DNA of 64,000 nt from Zygaena filipendulae (GCA_907165275.2 OU015677.1:5456001-5520000), one strand, 5' to 3'. Positions 52,979-63,689 are shown, numbered from the stretch's first letter. The notes: a model not told the origin generated them from the sequence alone. Translations and numbers: made by a program.

Positions 52979-55909
52979 ATGACCTCTGGCACTAATCTAA
53001 TTAAGTTATCTGACATGACAAATGATTATTATTGTTTGAAAGGGAGTCCAAAGAAAAAGCATACTTCAAATGTTCATTGTATTAACCTGGTGCATCAAAA
53101 TATATATTGTTTGACAGCAGGCAAGCAGCTGGAGCTGGAATTATTCATGAATTCGGAGAGTATTAGTATTATGTGTATTACAGAACACTGGTTAAGGGGG
53201 CATCAGCTCATGTTTAATTTCAGTAATCACCGGGTTGGTAGCTCATTCTGCAGAGTGAATGCAATACATGGGGGGTCGTTAATTTTTATAAATAAAAACC
53301 TTAAATTTAAAGAAAGGAAGGATATTGTATCTCTCTCTGTAGAATGTGTAATTGAGCTTGCCTGTGTACAATTAGAGCAATTCATTGTTGTTTGTGTATA
53401 TAGACCTCCTTCTGGCGATTACACTTATTTTTCAGAAATTATGGATGTTGTTTTATGCAAGTTAAGTAATACTGGTAAGAAGTTGTTTGTATGTGGAGAT
53501 TTTAATATTAACATTCTAGAAAAAACATTCTTGTCTTGTAATATTCTAAATTTATTCAAATCTCACAATCTTTTAAATTTATTTATGGAGCCTACTAGGA
53601 TATGCACTACTACGTCAACCAGTTTGGATAATATTTATAGTGATGTAGTTCCCAAACACAAGAATATTATTAACAAATTAGACTCTGACCACTCTGGTCA
53701 GTTAATAAATTTTGAAATAATAAAAAACCATGAAACTAAAAGGAAAATTAATTATGTGCCGGTAACTACTGATCGCTTGGAGCGAATGCGGGTAGAATTG
53801 ATTAATAACTTATCTTTTACACAGTCAAACTCAGATCCTAATTCCTTATATAATTCTTTCTTTCAAACGTTTCACCATCATTATAACTCAATATTTAGTT
53901 CCAAGGTGATCACAGTTACCAACAGTCCAGCCTTTAGCGAATGGGCAACAGTAGGAATACACAAAAGTAGGCAAGTGTTATATGGGTTATACTATGAAAG
54001 GCAGTTCAATCATAGTGAAGAGTTTAAAGAGTATGTAAAATCATATTCAAAAATTTTCAAAACAGTTTGCATGTTATGTAAGTCCCATTTTATTAGTTCA
54101 AAGATCAAAAATAGTAATGATAAAATTAAAGCCACATGGAAAGTAATCAATGAAGAAACTGGTAAAGCTAAATCTAGTGACACTAACTTTAAGCTATGTG
54201 TTAATGGTAAAATCATTCAGTCAGATTTGGAAGTCGCGAATGAGTTTGAAAGCTTCTTCGCTAAAATACCCGTTTCTTTAACCAGCACTTTAGGCTCTTC
54301 CACCCCCGTTGCAGAGTCACTTCTTAAGGAAAATGTTCCAGAATGTTCTAATGAATTCAGTTTCAGCCATGTAAGTGTATATGATATCTTCAAAGTGTTT
54401 AAGACAATAAATCTTAAAAAAACAGCTGATCTGTGGGGGATTTCTGTTACTATTATAAGTTCATTAATTGATATTATTGCACTAGATTTAGTTGATATAT
54501 TTAATAAATGTATAGACTGTGGTGTGTTTCCTGACCAAATGAAATATAGTAAAATAACACCTTTGTTTAAAACAGGTAGTACAACAGACCCTACTAACTT
54601 TAGACCAATTTCAGTACTACCCACATTTAGTAAAATATTTGAAAAGCTTATACTTAGCCAACTACTCGCATACTTTAATAAAAACGACTTGCTGCATCAT
54701 AAACAGTTCGGTTTTACTCGTGGTCGCTCTACAACTGATGCAGGAATTAAATTAATTGAAAATATTTTTGAGGCCTGGGAGGAGTCACGTGATGCTTATG
54801 GAGTGTTTTGTGATTTATCCAAGGCCTTTGATTGTGTTGAGCATACAACTTTGGTCAGGAAACTACACTATTACGGAATACGAGGTGTAGCTTTGGATCT
54901 TCTTACTTCGTACTTGAGTGATAGGATCCAAAGGGTTGATGTCAACGGAAAACGATCACATGGTTCTGCAGTGGTAATGGGAGTACCCCAAGGATCTATA
55001 TTAGGACCATTCCTGTTCCTTGTTTATATAAATGACTTACCTTATCTAGTGAGGGACAACCATGAGATAGTATTGTTTGCAGATGATACATCTTTAGTGT
55101 TTAAGGTTAATAGACAGCAATCGGCTGTAGACGATGTGAACAATGCTCTCTCTAAAATAGTACACTGGTTTAATGCTAATAACTTATTACTAAACTGTGA
55201 TAAAACCAAATGTATAAGATTTGTGACAAAAAATGTTAAACAAGTAAAAACCAGATTACTGATTAATAATGAGGATTTGGAAATGGTCGATGAAACTGTC
55301 TTTCTAGGTATAACATTAGATGCAAAATTACAATGGGGCCCACATATAAAAAAGTTATCAGGTAGATTAAGCTCGGCGGCTTATGCTGTTAAGAAAATCC
55401 GTCAACTTACTGATATTAATACCGCGCGTTTAGTTTATTTTAGTTATTTCCACAGCATTATGTCATACGGCATACTGCTGTGGGGTAGTGCCGCGGATAT
55501 CGATTCTGTATTCGTGTTGCAGAAACGAGCCATTCGCGCAATCTATAAGTTGGGCCCTCGGGATTCACTGAGAACTAAATTCAGCGAGTTTAAAATAATG
55601 ACTGTACATTCTCAGTATATATACGAGAATTTATTATATGTTCACAAAAATTTAGTCAACTTTAAGAAAAACAGTGATTTACATAATCTTAACTTAAGAA
55701 ATAAAGATAAACTCGCTGTGCCTAAGACTAGGCTCCATAAAATTTCTAAGTCATTTAAAGGACAATGTATACGCTTTTACAACAAACTCCCAAACGATGT
55801 AATTAATTTGTCAATTAATAAATTCAAGACGCTTATTAAACACAGATTATGCGATAAAGCATATTATAGTGTAGTAGACTATTTAAATGATACAGACGTT
55901 TGGGAATGA
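52979..55909 (+). CDS. ORF2 of a non-LTR retrotransposon: APE endonuclease plus reverse transcriptase, intact
   Basis: 976 codons. The N-terminal apurinic-type endonuclease shows its catalytic series: HQN near the start, TEHWL with E69, GDFN at 173-176, and SDH at 236-238. The reverse transcriptase follows, with DLSKAFD (D612), GVPQGSILGP (668-677) and the FADD box (700-703). A C-terminal part ends the protein. It nicks the target and copies the element RNA from that nick (known for the group). All key residues are present with no frameshift, so the element may be active or very recent. Motifs and layout fit the Jockey/CR1/L2 side of the LINE tree; the exact clade is unresolved. Confidence 0.93.
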   Translation: MTSGTNLIKLSDMTNDYYCLKGSPKKKHTSNVHCINLVHQNIYCLTAGKQLELELFMNSESISIMCITEHWLRGHQLMFNFSNHRVGSSFCRVNAIHGGSLIFINKNLKFKERKDIVSLSVECVIELACVQLEQFIVVCVYRPPSGDYTYFSEIMDVVLCKLSNTGKKLFVCGDFNINILEKTFLSCNILNLFKSHNLLNLFMEPTRICTTTSTSLDNIYSDVVPKHKNIINKLDSDHSGQLINFEIIKNHETKRKINYVPVTTDRLERMRVELINNLSFTQSNSDPNSLYNSFFQTFHHHYNSIFSSKVITVTNSPAFSEWATVGIHKSRQVLYGLYYERQFNHSEEFKEYVKSYSKIFKTVCMLCKSHFISSKIKNSNDKIKATWKVINEETGKAKSSDTNFKLCVNGKIIQSDLEVANEFESFFAKIPVSLTSTLGSSTPVAESLLKENVPECSNEFSFSHVSVYDIFKVFKTINLKKTADLWGISVTIISSLIDIIALDLVDIFNKCIDCGVFPDQMKYSKITPLFKTGSTTDPTNFRPISVLPTFSKIFEKLILSQLLAYFNKNDLLHHKQFGFTRGRSTTDAGIKLIENIFEAWEESRDAYGVFCDLSKAFDCVEHTTLVRKLHYYGIRGVALDLLTSYLSDRIQRVDVNGKRSHGSAVVMGVPQGSILGPFLFLVYINDLPYLVRDNHEIVLFADDTSLVFKVNRQQSAVDDVNNALSKIVHWFNANNLLLNCDKTKCIRFVTKNVKQVKTRLLINNEDLEMVDETVFLGITLDAKLQWGPHIKKLSGRLSSAAYAVKKIRQLTDINTARLVYFSYFHSIMSYGILLWGSAADIDSVFVLQKRAIRAIYKLGPRDSLRTKFSEFKIMTVHSQYIYENLLYVHKNLVNFKKNSDLHNLNLRNKDKLAVPKTRLHKISKSFKGQCIRFYNKLPNDVINLSINKFKTLIKHRLCDKAYYSVVDYLNDTDVWE

Positions 55910-56109
55910 ATTGCTCTATCCAATTACTATTTTTTGTTCTCCTAGTTTATAAGTAAGATCATTTAAAGACAGCCCTGCTGAGTTTCTTGTCAGTTCTTCT
56001 CAGCAGACGACGTATTCCGAACTGACGGTAATTTATAGTTTTAAGAACCTGCTGACGATTACAAGTGATTGTAACCAATCCTAAGTAATAAAGAGCTTTT
56101 GAATTTTGA

Positions 56110-56453
56110 ATTTTTTGAATTTTACTAATATTATAAATGTGGAAGTGCGTTTTTTTGTTTGTTTGTTAAGCTTTCACTCGTTAACGGCTCAATCGATCAT
56201 CATGAAATTTTGCATACATCTTTTTGATTCTGCTTGCGATTTTGCTGTAGTTTCTTTTAATTATTTAACTAATTATTATAATATAATCTTATCTAATGGT
56301 AGAAATATAATATAAATTTATCTAATGGTAGAAATAAAACAATAATTAGGTACCTAAGTAAAATAATAATAATACTAGGTATTTGCATATTTTTTTTGTA
56401 TCTAATTTAACCAATCCGAAATTTTCGCGGGCGAAACCGCGGGAGACAGCTAG
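56110..56453 (+). mobile_element. Lep1-like Helitron directly after the LINE tail, with an insert
   Basis: TTACTAATATTATAAATGTG, ATCATGAAATTTTGCATACA, then about 170 bp of AT-rich DNA, then TTCGCGGGCGAAACCGCGGG and CAGCTAG. Confidence 0.72.
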
Positions 56454-56459
56454 TTGGAA

Positions 56460-57050
56460 ATAAAATAAAACTAGTGGGATGGGTTAGTAGTGTCATCTCT
56501 TATTTATAATATTAATTTATTTTACATTATAATATGTCTATAGATTCGATAAAGAGTTTGAATCGGATGGAATTAATTTTCTGAGATTACTAGTGACATC
56601 TGTTGTCGAGTAGCTAATAGAAAAATAAATTCTGTATAAAAATAATATTTAATAATTACCTAAATTCCTTTACGGTGCTCAATGTCTATAATTGTCTTAA
56701 AATTATTTTATTCCTGTTCATGTTTTATAAAGAAATAAAAACCATTTTATGAGATAATTTTTCATTTAGATATGACAAAATATGAATAATATATAGTAGT
56801 GCCATCTACATAATGTTTATCTAATGAAAAAATTAGTTCAGAGAGCAGGTACATGAACTTACTCAATTCTCAAGAATGTGGAAGTTCTTCTAGTTAAACT
56901 ATTTACCAACAGATGTCATTTTACTACTTTTGCTCACTCTCCGATTTTTATTTTTTATTTTTATTCTATCTTTCTTTTTGAATTTTCTCACAAGTAGTTC
57001 TTGTGAATTGAAATGCTATGCTCTCGTGATTCAAAATAATACTTACAAAA
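56460..57050. other. AT-rich stretch with no recognised gene
   Basis: Short recurring phrases (AGTGTCATCT, AGTGCCATCT) but no clear repeat unit. Confidence 0.35.
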
Positions 57051-57051
57051 G

Positions 57052-57175
57052 ACAACCCTGCTGGGTTTATTGTCAGTTCTTCTCAGTAGAGGGCGCGTAA
57101 CGAACTGAACGTCATTATGATTGGTGGAACCGGTTCAAAATACCTTTTATATTGTATTAGTATTGAGAATAATGC
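57052..57175 (+). mobile_element. Truncated 3' end of a LINE related to the intact one
   Basis: AAGACAACCCTGCTGGGTTT, ATTGTCAGTTCTTCTCAG and CGAACTGAACGTCATTATGA parallel the 3' UTR of the element ending at 56115. Confidence 0.68.
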
Positions 57176-57627
57176 TCCTATTTTTTTAACTTCACCTATG
57201 TACTAATTTTCATTCGCCGACCCCGCCCAATTTCTTTCTTGTCCAAACTTGTATTACATTCGCATCCGCATGAATATCCGTATTGATGCATCCGTACGGA
57301 TGCAGATGTCCAAGTCTTCGCAACATCCCCGATTTGATGCCACAAGACATAATATTATGTAAATGAGACTTGGGGCGAGACAACAGTAAAAACTGTATCT
57401 ACAATCCATTGAAAGAACTACACGGAAATAGATTTCATTTTAATAAATACCTGGTAATAACCATAAAACTAAGTACTACACTAAATAGTAAAAAACCACT
57501 GATAATGGCCCTAGTTACAAAAACAAAACTACGGTAAGTTTACGATCATTATCATTGTTTAAACTTTAATACGTTTCATAATATTGTCACAAATTATTTC
57601 CTACTATTTGTCACGTATATTATTATA

Positions 57628-57841
57628 CTAGCTCTGCCCCGCGGTTTCACCCGCGGTAATTTCGGAGTTCACGCAGGAATTCCGGGATAAAAAGTACCCT
57701 ATGTCCTTCTCTGTACCCCTGACAACGTGCACGCCAACTTTCATCCAAATCCGTTCAGCCGTTTTTGCGTGATTGAGTAACAAACATCCAAACATCTAAA
57801 CATCCAAAATCCAAACTTTCACATTTATAATATTAGTAGGA
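57628..57841 (-). mobile_element. Lep1-like Helitron, complete
   Basis: CTAGCTCTGCCCCGCGGTTT to ATAATATTAGTAGGA between A and T; one of the best kept copies. Confidence 0.82.
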
Positions 57842-58224
57842 TAATAATTCCTTTTCGTTTAGAAATTTAAAAACTTAATATGCGTATTTCACATTTCGCT
57901 GCCAACTTTTTCACCCTGGTGGGGAACAGCGGAACTTTTTCTCTTCACCAAGAGTCATCACTACATCTTCCGCCGTGTCTGTCTGTCAGTCTGCGAAAAC
58001 CTCAAAAGCTGGTGAACGGATCTTCATGCGATTTTCAACAATAGATAGAGTGATTCATGAGGAAGGTCTAGGTAAATAATTTGTCAAGATTTTGTGTATA
58101 TTGAATGAAATGTAACGATAATTGGCGGCAGTGTCGGAAAGAGCGTATTTTTTGCGTGTTTGCAAAAATGTAACGGATCACTGTCTGTACATGGAAGATA
58201 TAATATGAGAAAAAATCTTATTGG

Positions 58225-58518
58225 GACCTTTATCAACGCAATAGCACCCTATACAATGATTGTTAGAATTTTTGTTTGTTTGATTGTCTGTGCGTTTGTG
58301 CACGCTAATCTCAGAAATGGCTTATCCGATTCAGATGAAATTTTCATATACTGTGATAAGCTTCACTTAACATTTAGTGTTTGTTTCATATCAATCGGGT
58401 CATAAATAAAATAAGTTATGCTAATTTAAATATAAAGCTGATGTTTTTTTTTGGAAAAAAAAAAAGTTCCTGCTGGAGTTCCAAATCTCACGCGGGTGAA
58501 ACCACGGGGCACAGCTAG
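58225..58518 (+). mobile_element. Helitron-like element, diverged
   Basis: TTTGTTTGTTTGATTGTCTG, TTATCCGATTCAGATGAAAT, CTCACGCGGGTGAAACCACG and CACAGCTAG. Confidence 0.65.
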
Positions 58519-58639
58519 TTATGGATTATTATATTATAGTCAACAACGGAAACAATGTGACGGATTAGAGACATCGCGTTATCAAGAGATAACCCCGCAC
58601 TGACCAGCTTCACTGTGCTCTGCGAGAAAATTCATTTTT

Positions 58640-58745
58640 AGTTACAATATTTTTTGATTACGTAAAAAAAGAAAAAATACGTGTCCAATATTTTTTAATA
58701 ATCTACAAGACGGACTAAAAAATAAAAATTAGTCAACATGCCCAT
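58640..58745 (+). mobile_element. Family-A MITE 3' half
   Basis: TTTTTTGATTACGTAAAAAA to CAACATGCCC; only one arm. Confidence 0.75.
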
Positions 58746-58985
58746 TATCCGGTATCCGGCCTATCCTTGTTTTCACTATCCGGCCGGATAACGGATCGGC
58801 GCCTATATTCAAATCAAACTGATCGCGTCATGCAACGCGTTACGGATTACCACAGGCCTTAAAGCCTCGCCGTGGTAGGGTAGGCCCGGGATCCAGCAAC
58901 ATAGGGGACAATAAAAATGATATTTAATTCTTCATTGCACACAAAATAGGTGACAATATTAAAACACATAAATAGGAAATAACAA

Positions 58986-59312
58986 TTGGGTATTCTCCAA
59001 GGTATGAATATCAAAATTCTAATTAGTCCGTCAGTTAGAAAATAAAAAAATAATAGACACGTATTTTTTGCTTTTTAAATTTAATGAAAATGAACATAGA
59101 TAAAGCGCATTAAAGTTCAGGGTGGGGGGCTCGTGACGTCAATATTCATTATAAGCGCCATACAAACCGCACCGAATTGTGACGTCACGCGAAATTTCAA
59201 CTCAATGTATCTCTGTTATTTTTTGAGTACGTAAAAAAAGAAAAAATACGTGTCCAATATTTTTTACTAATCTACAAGACGGACTAAAAAAAAATTTTTT
59301 GTCAAGTAGCCA
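58986..59312 (+). mobile_element. Family-A MITE, subfamily with ATTGGGTATT end
   Basis: Pairs with the copy at 8968; two TGACGTCA sites; right end GTCAAGTAGCCAAT. Confidence 0.85.
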
Positions 59313-59399
59313 ATTGTCTTCTTATCGCATAGTTGCAATATCTTCCAAACACGCTTACGTGTAAGGAAAAGATATACATAGGTGTGAAAAAAAAATTCT

Positions 59400-59616
59400 A
59401 TGTCTCTAACTGAGAAAAAAAATTGTTTTTGTATGTTTGTTTGTATTAGATACTCTCTAAAACTAGTCAACCGATTTTAAAAACTCCTTCACTTATAGTA
59501 AGCTACAGACACAGATAATATAATATATCTACAGTGTTTTTGAGTTCCCGGAATTCCAACGGGAACTCCCAGGAACTCCGAAATTACCGCGGTTAAAACG
59601 GTGTGGGATTGACTAG
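59400..59616 (+). mobile_element. Helitron-like element, diverged
   Basis: TTTTGTATGTTTGTTTGTAT, AACCGATTTTAAAAACTCCT, ATTACCGCGGTTAAAACGGT and ACTAG. A 5' fragment of another copy follows at 59618. Confidence 0.55.
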
Positions 59617-59639
59617 TCTTACTAATATTATATCTTTAT

Positions 59640-60285
59640 AACTTTACCTCTTGGTAAAGTTTGCGAGTTTGTGGGGTTGTAGGGGGTAATCTCTGGACCT
59701 ACTGAACCGATTTTGATGATTCTTTCACCAACACACGCAGCTACTATACATCAAACATAATACTTAAGACTATTGTGAGTCTGCAAATTTTCATACAAAA
59801 AGCCAAACCGTTTATCTCCCCTTAAACATAGACCAATTTTGATGATTTTTTTACATGTTATTGATGTATTGGATAACTAGGGCTGTACGTTTTGATTATA
59901 AAAAAATATTGCTTATAACAAAAGTTATTAGCATCTCAATATCTATCTTGGTCTAATACGATAGGTAGTCAAACTCTATAGTCTATACTATATTAGTAAA
60001 TTGTATTAGAGTAATATTTTAAAATCACGTTGGGATTTAGATAGTAAATTCAAATCCATTATAAGTCATAATCCAATGCGAAATCAATAATCCGCTTATA
60101 TCTTTGATGCGTAAGCGTTGATTGCCCCGAGTTAATCCTAATTTTGACTATAATATTCCAAGAAAAATATTCCGTTGTCCGTCTGTAATCTGTTTATTTA
60201 TTTTGTTTGCAAAGCGACAAAGGGGGTAAGTACCAACACAACTTCCACTTGAAAGTATCTTCACTGACTATAGATTATTTAAAGA
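59640..60285. other. Stretch with little recognised content
   Basis: After the Helitron 5' fragment (to about 59770) I see no supported feature. Confidence 0.35.
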
Positions 60286-60287
60286 CT

Positions 60288-60513
60288 TCTTCTTCTTCTT
60301 TAATAATGGCGTCTATAATTATAATTTGCCAATGACAATGTTTCATAATAATAACAATCTCTTCATCTACTTCTTCAATTATGGCGAAACGCCAATGACA
60401 ATGTTAGATTGTTCCCCAAGTTAAAACATGGCTCTCTTGAAAGCCAGTTTCCTGCTCAGGGTCCAAAATAGATGCTGAAAACGTGACACGCGTGTTTTCG
60501 ATACGGCTTTCAC
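60288..60513 (+). repeat. Dispersed repeat with (CTT)n end, copy 2
   Basis: Inverse of 36215-36477: CTTCTTCTTCTTC, AATGGCGTCTATAATTATAA, TGGCGAAACGCCAATGACAA, CACGCGTGTTTTCGATACGG. Confidence 0.8.
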
Positions 60514-60720
60514 TCGTCAACACGACACTCTCCGCCTTCCGCCAATTTCATGCCTCCTCATACCCCGCGAAAGTCACCTCTTCTTCTTTTTTCAATTTGA
60601 CAACTGACGCCTTGGATTGGTAGGCGCACTATTTATGCCAATGTCAGAGAAAACAGTGGACAGCAGCTGTTACAATTTGTTACTTATTACTTCCATGGTT
60701 ATGACAAATTACGATCAAAA

Positions 60721-60971
60721 GAACTATTGACTATTTTTTTTTTTAGTCCGTCTTGTAGGTTATAAAAAAATATTGGACACGTATTTTTTCTTTTTTTACG
60801 TAATCAAAAAATTACGGCGATATATTGAGTTGAAATTTCGCGTGACGTCACTATTCTGACAGTTTATTTTAATTTATTTGAAAAAGCAAAAAATACGAGT
60901 CTATTGTTTATAAATTTTCTAAAAGACGGACTAATTAAAATTTTGATTTTCAAAAGTTGTCAACATCCCTA
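60721..60971 (-). mobile_element. Family-A MITE with internal deletion
   Basis: Both ends are present (TTTTTTTAGTCCGTCTTGTA; TCAACATCCCT), but about 70-80 bp of the centre, including one TGACGTCA, is missing. Confidence 0.82.
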
Positions 60972-61309
60972 TTGTTGTCATAATCCCTAGGAAGAGGGCA
61001 TACCTGCTGGGCTTAAAGGAAGTTCTATAAATATTATATACCTACAGAAGGAGCAAGAAATAAGATAAAAAATAATAAACAGAAAATTACCTCGGTAAAG
61101 ATCGAGTAAAGTTTGCAGTTAAGAATCTACATGTGACAATTATTCACTGACAGCCGACAGTTACTGTCAGCTCGCTGTCAACCTTACACAGTCATGCGAG
61201 TGAACATAGTGGAAGCCATATTTTAAAAGAAGAAGAAGAAGAAGATACACAGTCATGCGCACATGCGCACAATACCTACGTACAAGCCGGCCGTCTTTAC
61301 TCTTTATCT

Positions 61310-61481
61310 ACTTGTGGGAGAGTGGAGTGTCAGAGTTGTTTGTTTATTACGCTTTCACGCTTTCTCTTAACTACTCAACCAATCATTTTGAAAACTGGCA
61401 TGCACGTTGTCAAGAAAAGGACATAGGGTATTTTTATTCTGGTACTCCCGCGGGAGCTCCACAACCGCAAGGAACAGCTAG
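61310..61481 (+). mobile_element. Lep1-like Helitron, degraded
   Basis: TTACGCTTTCACGCTTTCTC, GCACGTTGTCAAGAAAAGGA, and GGAACAGCTAG; the hairpin is worn. Confidence 0.6.
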
Positions 61482-61939
61482 TTATTTGAATAAATCGATA
61501 ATGCTGCATAACTTTACGAGTACGTCATTTTAATCAACATCAGATACAAATCTGCGATAACGAATGATAAGTTGCTATGTTACTTATACATTTAGCTACC
61601 TTAATATACATATTTATTTTGTTGTAAAAACCAATTTTTATGTAAAGTAGCAGCTAAATATTCAAAATTCAAAATTGTTTATTTCTTAACCAAAAGTATT
61701 TTTGCAAATATGGTTTGTTGGACATCATTTTAAGTATATATAAATATATACCTACCTGTGTCAGGACATCCAGCTCTTCCATATCGTTAATAAAAAACGA
61801 ATATAAAACAAGATATACATTACAATTAGATAGAGTTTTACAGTAAAATTTTGAACTTTTATGAAAAAAAAAACAAAATGTAACAAAAAGAAAACCAAAA
61901 TGTTTAGCGTAAGTGATTAAATTAAAAATGAAATATATA

Positions 61940-62155
61940 GCTATCACGCGCAGTTTCACCCGCAATAATTTCGGAGTTCCCGCAGGAAATCCGGATTATC
62001 TACAATATAGCCTATGTTACTAAGGGATAATGTAGCTTTCTAATGGTGAAAGATTTTTTTTAATCAGTCCAGTAGTTTTTGAGTTAAATCGTAACAAACA
62101 AACAAAAAATCAAATCTTTCCTCTTTACCTATAATACTAGTATCCTTAGATTTTA
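61940..62155 (-). mobile_element. Lep1-like Helitron (long form)
   Basis: GCAGTTTCACCCGCAATAAT to CAAATCTTTCCTCTTTACCT and ATAATACTAGTATCC. Confidence 0.66.
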
Positions 62156-62248
62156 CTGAGAACAGCCCCTCTAACCAAATTGACATTTTACAATCGTTAA
62201 CGCATCGAAAACTAAATAACGAATCGTCTTGTCACTTGGTCAGCCAAT

Positions 62249-62573
62249 GGGCATGTTGACTAATTTTTATTTTTTAGTCCGTCTTGTAGATTATTAAAAA
62301 ATATTGGACACGTATTTTTTCTTTTTTAACGTAATCAAAAAATAACGGCGATATATTGAGTTGAAATTTAGCGTGACGTCACTATTCTGACAGTTTGTAC
62401 GGCGGTTTTGCGGTTAGTGTCGTCACGACCTCCTCATCCTAAACTTTAATGCGCTTTATCTCTGTATATTTTAATTTATTTAAAAAAGCAAAAAATACGT
62501 GTCTATTGTTTTTTTTATTCTCTAACTGACGGACTAATTAGAATTTTGATTTTCAAAAGTAGTCCACATCCCT
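62249..62573 (-). mobile_element. Family-A MITE, copy 12
   Basis: GGGCATGTTGACTAATTTTT to CACATCCCT, flanked by AT. Nearly the inverse of copies 3 and 6. Confidence 0.88.
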
Positions 62574-62594
62574 ATTAAAACTTTAGTTTTGCGT

Positions 62595-62759
62595 GACCAC
62601 GTGAAAACTGGAGTTTTGATTGGCTGACCACATGAAAACTGGAGGTTTGATTGGCTGACCAAGTGAAAACTAGAGTTTTGACTGGCTGACCAAGTGAAAA
62701 CTAGAGTTTTGATTGTCTGACCAAGTGGAAACTAGAGTTTTGATTGTCTGACCAAGTGG
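62595..62759. repeat. 31-bp tandem array (about 5.3 copies)
   Basis: Unit GACCAAGTGAAAACTAGAGT then TTTGATTGGCT, five full copies with a few changes each. It starts right after the family-A MITE. Confidence 0.93.
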
Positions 62760-62925
62760 CATCTATGCGTCAACGATTGTAGTACTATGTCAAGTTGGCT
62801 AGGGGGGCAGATCGCGTTACGTCATAACGACATTATCAAAAGAAAAACTTTGACGTCAAATATTAAATTACTATTTTAATCGATTTTATATCGCGTTGAT
62901 CGTTTGAAAGATGAAGATTCAGTTC

Positions 62926-63532
62926 TTATAAAGGGTCTTTCAATAAGGACGGGTCGATTTTGACATGAAATAAAAAAGGCCGTGTGTGAGATTTTAACGA
63001 TTTTTTTTTTTTATTTGAAAGAGCTATATATGCCATTATGTGTGGAAAATCACATCGTTTAAATGTCCGCCGCGGCTTCTCACGGTGGCACGAATTCGAG
63101 TTGTCCAATGTTCAACAACTCTGCCGCATAGTTCGGGTTGAATTTCAGCGATAGCCTGAGCTATGTTGACTTTAAGGGCATCGGTCGATTGTGGCTTATT
63201 GGTATAGACCTGCGACTTAAGAAAACCCCACAAAAAAAAGTCTAAAGGTGATAAGTCGAATTTGGCCACCAAACGTTGGAGAGTCGACTTTGAAGGACCA
63301 CCTCGTCTGCCGTAAAATGGGCGCAATGCACGTAACGTTTGCACTAACGAACACTCATTTTGGTAATACATTTTTAACATTTGGACGTGTTGCTCAACCG
63401 TGTAACTTGCCATGGTGATTTGGCATTACTAACTGAATAAAAAAATATAGGTTAGAAAGACGACGTTAAAACAACATGGCCGCCACAGGCTGCCAACATC
63501 GACCCGTCCCTATTGAAAGACCCTTTATAAGA
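62926..63532 (-). mobile_element. Internally deleted mariner/Tc-type transposon with about 35-bp TIRs
   Basis: The left end AAAGGGTCTTTCAATAAGGA and the right end read as near-perfect inverted repeats with one mismatch (A/G), extending through GGACGGGTCGAT. Both ends adjoin TATAA/TTATA, consistent with TA target duplication. The element is about 607 bp and encloses the truncated transposase frame. Confidence 0.82.
63036..63413 (-). pseudogene. Internally deleted transposase (HTH N-terminus fused to C-terminal end)
   Basis: 125 codons. Residues 1-50 (MASYTVEQHVQMLKMYYQNE and onward, through STLQRLVAKFD) are a helix-turn-helix DNA-binding start of the kind found in insect mariner/Tc-type and DUF4817-like transposases. 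They are joined in frame to SPLDFFLWGFLKSQVY and the family's C-terminal end. The catalytic D-D-E/D core between them is missing, so it cannot cut DNA. It might still bind the element ends. It lies between matching terminal inverted repeats. Known: the LxPxDFFLWG motif near the C-terminus of these transposases. Inferred: deletion of roughly 200 or more residues. Confidence 0.8.
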
Positions 63533-63617
63533 GATTGTTGGTAACCTTTGAACGAACTTCGAGCGTCGCGAGCGAAATTATGTGAATTCGAATTTTCTTT
63601 TTGTAATATCTTTTTGA

Positions 63618-63689
63618 ATTTCGGAGTTACCGTGGGAATTCCGGGTTGCAATATAGCCTATGACACTCACAAATAACGTGGCTTTCTAT
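63618..63689 (-). mobile_element. Lep1-like Helitron piece next to a hAT-like MITE
   Basis: TTTCGGAGTTACCGTGGGAA, ATAGCCTATG and AACGTGGCTTTCTAT match the long-form Helitron at 61940 up to the MITE edge; the probable continuation starts at 63881. Confidence 0.6.

Larger units (their letters stand above)
51279..56115 (+). mobile_element. Full two-ORF non-LTR retrotransposon (CR1/L2/Jockey-like)
   Basis: It contains ORF1, a 17-nt gap, ORF2 and a 3' UTR of about 200 nt ending in TTGAATTTT repeats, a short-repeat tail typical of CR1/L2-type elements rather than poly(A). The 3' UTR contains CCTGCTGAGTTTCTTGTCAG, a motif also seen in a truncated copy at 57052. The 5' end is not resolved; AT-rich DNA from about 50.75 kb could be 5' UTR. 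The tail abuts the first bases of a Helitron-like element. Confidence 0.88.

Noticed and set aside
54217..54624. 135-aa minus-strand frame
   Set aside because: Antisense of the retrotransposon ORF2.
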